A stretch of 10,934 bases of DNA from JAUVIB01 sp964424545 (GTDB lineage: Bacteria > Calditrichota > Calditrichia > Calditrichales > Calditrichaceae). The stretch spans positions 1-10,934 of the forward strand of contig CAYRJN010000127.1 of NCBI GenBank assembly GCA_964424545.1, in the 5' to 3' direction. The position numbers and the translations under genes were made by a program. This document shows positions 6,498 to 10,934 of this stretch, one piece after another. Below the pieces are notes generated by a model that was not told where the DNA came from, did not search any database, and worked only from the letters and a program-made list of their open reading frames with translations. Position 1 is the first letter of the stretch. Every line of letters begins with the position of its first letter.

Positions 6498-7238
6498 ATG
6501 TTGGAAATAAAAAAGTTACATGCAAGCGTTGAAGGAAAAGAGATATTAAAAGGAATAAATCTAACGGTAGCGGCGGGCGAAACGCATGCTATTATGGGCC
6601 CGAACGGTTCCGGTAAAAGTACGCTGGCTAATGTTTTGGCCGGAAGAGACGGTTATACCGTTACAAAAGGCGAGGTCTATTACGAAGGAAAAAATCTTTT
6701 GGAGCTCTCTCCGGAGGATAGAGCGCGCGAGGGATTGTTCCTTGCTTTTCAATATCCGGTAGAAATTCCCGGTATTACGAATACTTACTTTTTAAGAACC
6801 GCATTGAATGAAATCCGCAAATATAACGGATTGGAAGAGGTGGATGCGGCCGATTTTCTCGCATTGATTAAAGAAAAAATGAAAATCTTGGATATTAAGC
6901 AAGAACTTTTGAGTCGTCCCATAAATATGGGCTTTTCGGGGGGGGAAAAAAAACGTAATGAGATATTCCAAATGGCCGTACTCGAGCCGAAACTGGCCAT
7001 ACTTGATGAAACCGATTCGGGTTTGGATATCGATGCTTTGAGAATCGTATCGAACGGTGTAAATAAATTGAAAAACGAGAATAATGCTTTTATAGTGGTT
7101 ACACATTATCAGCGTTTACTGGATTATATCGTGCCCGACGTTGTTCATGTTCTATATAACGGGCAGATTATTAGATCCGGCGATAAAGCGCTGGCTTTGG
7201 AATTGGAAGAAAAAGGTTATGATTGGTTGATCAAATAA
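6498..7238 (+). CDS. sufC: Fe-S cluster assembly ATPase SufC
   Basis: 246 residues, normal length. SufC is the ABC-type ATPase that dimerises on SufB/SufD and drives the conformational change needed for cluster assembly. Walker A is GPNGSGKST (34-42, K40), the Q-loop is around LAFQYPVEIPG (82-92, Q85), the signature is FSGGEKKRNE (146-155), Walker B is LAILDE (166-171, catalytic E171) and the switch histidine is H203 in VVTHYQR. K40, E171 and H203 keep the same numbering as in E. coli SufC. The SGGEKKR variant of the ABC signature and DSGLDIDALRIVSNGVN are specific to SufC among ABC ATPases. AGGAGA (6484-6489) is 8 bases before the ATG. A 94-base spacer separates it from sufB. The signature motif is written with 8 G followed by 8 A (6938-6953); the frame is intact. 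Confidence 0.97.
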   Translation: MLEIKKLHASVEGKEILKGINLTVAAGETHAIMGPNGSGKSTLANVLAGRDGYTVTKGEVYYEGKNLLELSPEDRAREGLFLAFQYPVEIPGITNTYFLRTALNEIRKYNGLEEVDAADFLALIKEKMKILDIKQELLSRPINMGFSGGEKKRNEIFQMAVLEPKLAILDETDSGLDIDALRIVSNGVNKLKNENNAFIVVTHYQRLLDYIVPDVVHVLYNGQIIRSGDKALALELEEKGYDWLIK

Positions 7239-7250
7239 TAAACAGAAAGT

Positions 7251-8567
7251 ATGAATTCAATGAAAATTAATGATATAAATGCATTAGGCGCTCTGCAGAA
7301 TAAAATTATTGCCGATGTTTGGAATAGCGACGGTAAATTGTTAAAAGCTGGATATTCCGCCGCTATTGAATCCATAAAAAATACGGGTTTCCCTACGTCT
7401 AAGGCTGAGGAGTGGCGTTTTACCGATATCAAATCCATATTGCAGCAGGATTACGAACTTGCCCGCGACAACCGAGAGAAAGATTTGCCGATAAAATCGG
7501 ACCCTACGCTCTTACATGCGGCAAAAATCGTAATTGTCAACGGCGTTTATCGAGCCGATTTATCGCAGATACCCGAAACATTAAAAGAAAAGATAATTAT
7601 CGGCAATATTAACGAGATAATATCGGGGAAAAACGATAAACTAACGCAACGATTGACGGAAATTCCTCAATCGGTTTTTGCGGCGCTCAATGCCGCCCTT
7701 TTTAACGGCGGCGTGGGCATAATCGTGGCGGATAACGTCGACGTAGATATACCCGTTCACGTATCGTATTATACTGTAAACAACAGCGGTCGGGCGATAA
7801 TCGACACGCCGAGAAATATTTTGGCGCTCGGTAAAAACAGCCGGTTGCAACTGCTCGAGAGTTATTTTTCCGACGGTAATTCTTTTTCTTTTGCCAATAT
7901 TTTAAATCAATTTTGGATTGGAGAAGGCGCAAACCTTGCTTATTATAAGATACGGCGCGCATCGGCTAATGGTAGTCATTTACATAATTTGTACGTAAAT
8001 CAGGAAACGGAGAGTCGGGCGGATTTATATACCGTTGATTTCGGCGGGAAATTAACGCGCAATACGCTGGAAGTGAAAATGGAAGGTCGAAATATAAAAA
8101 CGTTGGCAAACGGCGTATATTTTGCTAAAGACGACGAATTGGTTGATAATCACGTGTTTATTGATCATGCGCAAGAAAATGGCGTCAGCTCTGAATTGTA
8201 TCGAGGCATTCTGGCCGATAAGGCGCGCGGCGTATTTCGTGGCAAGATACTGGTTCGGCCCCATGCGCAGAAAACCGATGCTGATCAGAACAATAATTGT
8301 TTGCTGCTTTCCGATACGGCGAGAATTAACACCATGCCTCAATTAGAAATCTATGCCGACGACGTCAAATGTACGCACGGCGCCACCGTGGGCGAATTGG
8401 ATGATGAGTCGGTATTCTATTTACGTTCGAGGGGTATCGGCTTAGAGCAGGCTAAAAACATTCTAATCAAGGCTTTTATCGCCGAAGTTTTGGAGACTGT
8501 GGAAAACGGGGAAATAAAATATTATATTGAGTCGTTTGTTGATGAATATTTAGGCTCAATAATTTAA
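7251..8567 (+). CDS. sufD: Fe-S cluster assembly scaffold subunit SufD
   Basis: 438 residues (435 if the second ATG at 7260 is used), close to E. coli SufD at 423. SufD is the SufB paralogue that pairs with it to form the assembly interface and helps iron acquisition. The N-terminal region has FPTSKAEEWRFTDIKSIL (47-64), typical of SufD; the core is the same beta-helix fold as SufB. The C-terminal hallmark YADDVKCTHGATVG is present, with C374 and H376 aligning with E. coli C358 and H360, the latter facing SufB C405. LDDESVFYLRSRGI matches the family. The start is uncertain: AGAAAG sits almost on the ATG at 7251 but about 10 bases before the one at 7260. The gene follows sufC by 12 bases. The identity is firm; the first three residues are not. 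Confidence 0.95.
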   Translation: MNSMKINDINALGALQNKIIADVWNSDGKLLKAGYSAAIESIKNTGFPTSKAEEWRFTDIKSILQQDYELARDNREKDLPIKSDPTLLHAAKIVIVNGVYRADLSQIPETLKEKIIIGNINEIISGKNDKLTQRLTEIPQSVFAALNAALFNGGVGIIVADNVDVDIPVHVSYYTVNNSGRAIIDTPRNILALGKNSRLQLLESYFSDGNSFSFANILNQFWIGEGANLAYYKIRRASANGSHLHNLYVNQETESRADLYTVDFGGKLTRNTLEVKMEGRNIKTLANGVYFAKDDELVDNHVFIDHAQENGVSSELYRGILADKARGVFRGKILVRPHAQKTDADQNNNCLLLSDTARINTMPQLEIYADDVKCTHGATVGELDDESVFYLRSRGIGLEQAKNILIKAFIAEVLETVENGEIKYYIESFVDEYLGSII

Positions 8568-8616
8568 ATGAACAGGCTATATTCCCCGGAAAAATAAGAT
8601 TCGGAGAACAGGTTTT

Positions 8617-9072
8617 ATGGATAATGAATTCAGAGAGCTGTATCAGGAAATAATAATGGATCACAACCGTCATCCGCGGAATTTTAGAAAAATGGATGAT
8701 GCAACCCACGTGTTGGACGGTAGAAATCCCGTGTGCGGCGATCATTATAAAATATATTTAAAGGTTGAAGATAATAATGTAGAAGATGTTAGTTTTGAAG
8801 GGGACGGTTGCGCTATTTCCAAAGCTTCGGCGTCGGTGATGACGCAGGTGATAAAGGGAAAAACGGTTGAAGAGGCTAAACATCTTTTCGATATTTTTCA
8901 TGAAATTGTTACGGGACAAAAAAATATCGAAGATTTTGATGAGGATGTCCATAAAATTGCCGCCTTTGCGGGCGTATCCGAATTTCCGGTTAGAGTGAAA
9001 TGCGCCACGCTTTCATGGCATACGATGAATATCGCTTTGGATCAGGATAGCAAAGAAGCTACAACAGAATGA
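8617..9072 (+). CDS. sufU: SufU-type zinc-dependent sulfurtransferase / IscU-like protein
   Basis: 151 residues, normal for SufU. The IscU-like fold has its three cysteines at C40 (NPVCGD), C65 (GDGCAISKASASVMT) and C129 (VRVKCATLSWHTM), with D42 as the fourth ligand of the expected zinc site. The distance from C65 to C129 is about 20 residues more than between the matching cysteines of IscU; this insertion before the last cysteine is the mark of the SufU class. SufU takes persulfide from SufS and passes it to SufB, replacing SufE. GGAG at 8603-8606 lies 10 bases before the ATG. It follows sufD by 49 bases and precedes sufT. Its presence with no sufE in the window fits a SufS-SufU system. It could still act partly as a scaffold, as older literature proposed. 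Confidence 0.93.
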   Translation: MDNEFRELYQEIIMDHNRHPRNFRKMDDATHVLDGRNPVCGDHYKIYLKVEDNNVEDVSFEGDGCAISKASASVMTQVIKGKTVEEAKHLFDIFHEIVTGQKNIEDFDEDVHKIAAFAGVSEFPVRVKCATLSWHTMNIALDQDSKEATTE

Positions 9073-9147
9073 GAACATAGCCTGAAAATTGATTGAAAAA
9101 ATTATTACTTTTTAAAAGTTCGGCACAATAAATTTAAGGTGATTAAG

Positions 9148-9459
9148 ATGAGTATTAAAATACAGGAAAATGAGGTAAACGATGTATTAAAAACCGTGTA
9201 TGATCCGGAAATACCGGTAGATATTTTTAATCTCGGTTTGATTTATGATGTTTCAATAGATGATTTTAACAATGTGAAGGTATTGATGACCCTAACTTCA
9301 CCCGGTTGTCCGGTCGCAGGCTCATTGGTGGAAGAGGTAAAAAATAAGATCAAGAATATTCCCGGAGTAAACAGCGCCGATGTGGAATTAGTCTGGGATC
9401 CGCCTTGGTCGCCGGATTTGATGTCCGATGCCGCTAAATTGCAGCTGGGATATATGTAA
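9148..9459 (+). CDS. sufT: SufT-like DUF59/MIP18 family Fe-S maturation protein
   Basis: 103 residues of the MIP18/DUF59 family (PF01883). Hallmarks in order: VYDPEIPVDIFNLGLIYDV (17-35), the LTSPGCPV loop with conserved C54, and the C-terminal WDPPWSPDLMSDAAKLQLG (83-101). SufT proteins assist Fe-S cluster maturation or delivery to client proteins and often sit in suf operons, as here. I chose the ATG at 9148 rather than a GTG at 9139, because AAGGTG (9136-9141) forms a ribosome site 6 bases before 9148 and would include that GTG. The gene follows sufU by 75 bases. It lacks the metal-binding N-terminal extension of longer SufT proteins. The related PaaD proteins have the same domain but are longer and lie in paa operons. 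Confidence 0.9.
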   Translation: MSIKIQENEVNDVLKTVYDPEIPVDIFNLGLIYDVSIDDFNNVKVLMTLTSPGCPVAGSLVEEVKNKIKNIPGVNSADVELVWDPPWSPDLMSDAAKLQLGYM

Positions 9460-9651
9460 AATAAAAGTATCTCCAAGATTGAATATTAACTTATAACGGA
9501 TTATATTATAAAAAGCGGATAACGCCGAATAGCGCCAAGAAAAACGAAGAAATCTGTATATAGGCCTAATCGGCGCTCGCATAAATAATATTAAGAAAAG
9601 AATAGCTGAGCTCGTCTAATAATTTACCATAAAACCTTCGGAGTAGCGCGG
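9460..9651 (+). other. 192-base leader before sufS with possible promoter
   Basis: No gene is seen. The stretch holds a promoter-like pair, -35 TTGAAT (9479-9484) and -10 TATATT (9502-9507), separated by 17 bases, and a 6-base inverted repeat AGCGCC (9531-9536) with GGCGCT (9572-9577) enclosing 35 bases, with no T-run after it. The sufS ribosome site GGAG (9640-9643) lies 8 bases before its ATG. It may allow separate transcription or control of sufS. Confidence 0.4.
9479..9507 (+). promoter_or_regulatory. Possible internal promoter for sufS
   Basis: TTGAAT (4/6) and TATATT (5/6) with a 17-base spacer; the -10 box is identical to the two stronger promoters in the window. AT-rich DNA yields such matches by chance, so this is tentative. 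The predicted start would be near 9514, leaving a long leader of about 138 bases. Confidence 0.35.
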
Positions 9652-10881
9652 ATGGATACGGAGTTTGACGTTCAAAGATACAGAAAAGATTTTACAATTT
9701 TAAATCAACTGATTCACGATAAATTGCTTGTCTATTTTGATAATGCAGCTACCACACAGAAACCGGAAACGGTAATCGAAACGCTGATGAATTATTATCG
9801 TAAAGATAATGCTAACGTTCATCGAGCTATCCATCAGCTCGGAGAGAGAGCAACGGCGCAGTTTGAAGCGGCGCGTAAAAAAGTGGCGGATTTTATCGGG
9901 GCAAAATCAGAAAAGCAGATTGTCTTTACGCGCGGTACAACCGAATCGATAAATCTAGTGGCAGCAGGCTGGGGACGTAAATTTATCGGTAAAGACGATG
10001 AAATAATTTTGACGGAAATGGAACATCACAGCAATTTGATTCCTTGGCAGTTATTGGCAAAAGATGTCGGCGCCAAACTGCGTTTTATTCCTTTTCTCGA
10101 AGATGGTACATTGGATTTTAACGAATTTGAAAAAATATTGAACAACAAAACGAAATTAATTTCCGTAACGCACATGTCCAATGTATTCGGCACTATTAAC
10201 CCCATCAAAAAGATAATTCGAATGGCGCATGACCGCGGCGTGCCCGTGTTGCTTGACGCCGCCCAAAGCGTGCCGCATCTGCCCATTGATGTGGAGTTTC
10301 TTGACTGCGATTTTATGGCCTTTTCCGCACACAAAATGATTGGTCCGACTGGAATCGGAGCGCTTTACGCTAAGTCGCAAATATTGCAAAATATGAACCC
10401 GTATCAAGGCGGCGGCGAGATGATAGACGCCGTATGGTATGACAGCGCGACATGGAATGAAATTCCCCATAAATTTGAAGCGGGTACGCCCAACATAAGC
10501 GGCGCCATTGCCTTTGGCGCGGCGGTTGACTATCTTAGCGCAATCGGCATGGAAAATATTACCCTTTATGAGCAGGAATTGACAACCTATGCGTTGGAAA
10601 GGATGTATAAAATTAAGGAAATAAAGGTCTATGGCGCGGCTCCGGAACGTGGTGGCGTAATTTCTTTTAATTTGGGTAATATTCATCCCCATGATCTGTC
10701 CCATTTTCTGGATCAACAAGGTATTGCCGTGCGCGCCGGACATCATTGCGCCCAACCCTTGATGCGTAAACTTAACGTTGCCGCCACCACGCGGGCAAGT
10801 TTCTATTTTTACAATACGGTTAAGGAAATTGACTATTTTATAGAACAGCTACAAGCCGCAGGGGATTTTTTCCTATTTTAA
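9652..10881 (+). CDS. sufS: Cysteine desulfurase SufS
   Basis: 409 residues, normal for a group II (SufS/CsdA type) PLP-dependent cysteine desulfurase, which converts cysteine to alanine and a persulfide. Catalytic residues are all present: H125 (EMEHHSN, stacking on PLP), D202 and Q205 (LDAAQS), the PLP-binding K228 (FSAHK), C366 in RAGHHCAQP (persulfide cysteine on the short group II loop) and R381 (RASFYFYNT, substrate carboxylate). H347 in HPHD corresponds to the B. subtilis SufS histidine (H342, from memory) that takes over the SufU zinc on docking, which agrees with sufU in the operon. The start at 9652 gives the expected N-terminus, with GGAG 8 bases upstream. It is the last suf gene visible, set apart by 192 bases from sufT. 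No terminator hairpin is visible in the 53 bases after it, so transcription may continue. Confidence 0.96.
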   Translation: MDTEFDVQRYRKDFTILNQLIHDKLLVYFDNAATTQKPETVIETLMNYYRKDNANVHRAIHQLGERATAQFEAARKKVADFIGAKSEKQIVFTRGTTESINLVAAGWGRKFIGKDDEIILTEMEHHSNLIPWQLLAKDVGAKLRFIPFLEDGTLDFNEFEKILNNKTKLISVTHMSNVFGTINPIKKIIRMAHDRGVPVLLDAAQSVPHLPIDVEFLDCDFMAFSAHKMIGPTGIGALYAKSQILQNMNPYQGGGEMIDAVWYDSATWNEIPHKFEAGTPNISGAIAFGAAVDYLSAIGMENITLYEQELTTYALERMYKIKEIKVYGAAPERGGVISFNLGNIHPHDLSHFLDQQGIAVRAGHHCAQPLMRKLNVAATTRASFYFYNTVKEIDYFIEQLQAAGDFFLF

Positions 10882-10934
10882 AAATAAATTTAAAACTTGG
10901 ATTATTTGAAAAAAACTAAGCGGGAAGAGGGTAT

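Noticed and set aside
9139..9147. GTG start for the SufT-like protein, adding MIK.
   Set aside because: The GTG is part of the AAGGTG ribosome site that serves the ATG at 9148.
9531..9577. AGCGCC/GGCGCT repeat as a rho-independent terminator after sufT.
   Set aside because: The stem is only 6 bases, the loop is 35 bases, and no T-run follows.
10156..10755. 199-codon open frame on the minus strand opposite sufS.
   Set aside because: It lies fully inside a well-supported gene with all SufS catalytic residues, and its translation shows no recognisable family or domain.
10915..10934. Possible ribosome site and start of a next gene at the right edge (GGAAGAGG then TAT).
   Set aside because: The window ends before any codon can be confirmed.

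Overview
The window is AT-rich DNA from a bacterium that I infer to be Gram-negative (diderm). The evidence is a LolA-like periplasmic protein, a large RND/MMPL inner-membrane transporter and two genes with signal peptides. Promoters are sigma70-like with 17-base spacers, and Shine-Dalgarno sites precede most genes, which argues against a typical Bacteroidia genome. I cannot name the taxon; a member of the wider FCB/Calditrichota-like diderms is only a guess. Gene density is ordinary. I see no rRNA, tRNA, CRISPR array or insertion sequence.

Two divergently transcribed operons flank a 351-base control region (4158-4508). The left operon reads on the minus strand: a TetR/AcrR regulator (4157-3570), an MMPL/RND transporter (3514-1199), a YtfJ-family thioredoxin-fold protein without mature cysteines (1199-645) and an outer-membrane lipoprotein-sorting (LolA-like) protein cut by the left edge (648-1). 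The last three genes overlap as TAATG and ATGA, so they are probably translationally coupled. The set looks like an envelope export/lipid-trafficking module: the pump extracts a substrate from the inner membrane and the LolA-like carrier receives it in the periplasm.

The right operon reads on the plus strand and encodes SUF iron-sulfur cluster assembly in the order rrf2 regulator - sufB - sufC - sufD - sufU - sufT - sufS. SufS takes sulfur from cysteine, SufU relays it as the zinc-type sulfurtransferase partner, SufB2C2D or SufBC2D builds the cluster, SufT (DUF59/MIP18) helps maturation, and the Rrf2 protein probably senses Fe-S status through a four-cysteine cluster. All catalytic residues I could check are present. 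No sufE or sufA lies in the window.

The control region is the richest part. Each operon has a promoter with the same TATATT -10 box and a 17-base spacer, and each has an inverted repeat placed at its predicted transcription start. The tetR-side repeat resembles a TetR-family operator. The suf-side repeat has the GAC-N7-GTC core of an IscR type-1 site, which suggests Fe-S-dependent autoregulation of the suf operon. I did not find a wholly new system. The least ordinary items are the RND-YtfJ-LolA operon, the IscR-like operator, and a G8A8 run inside the SufC signature motif.
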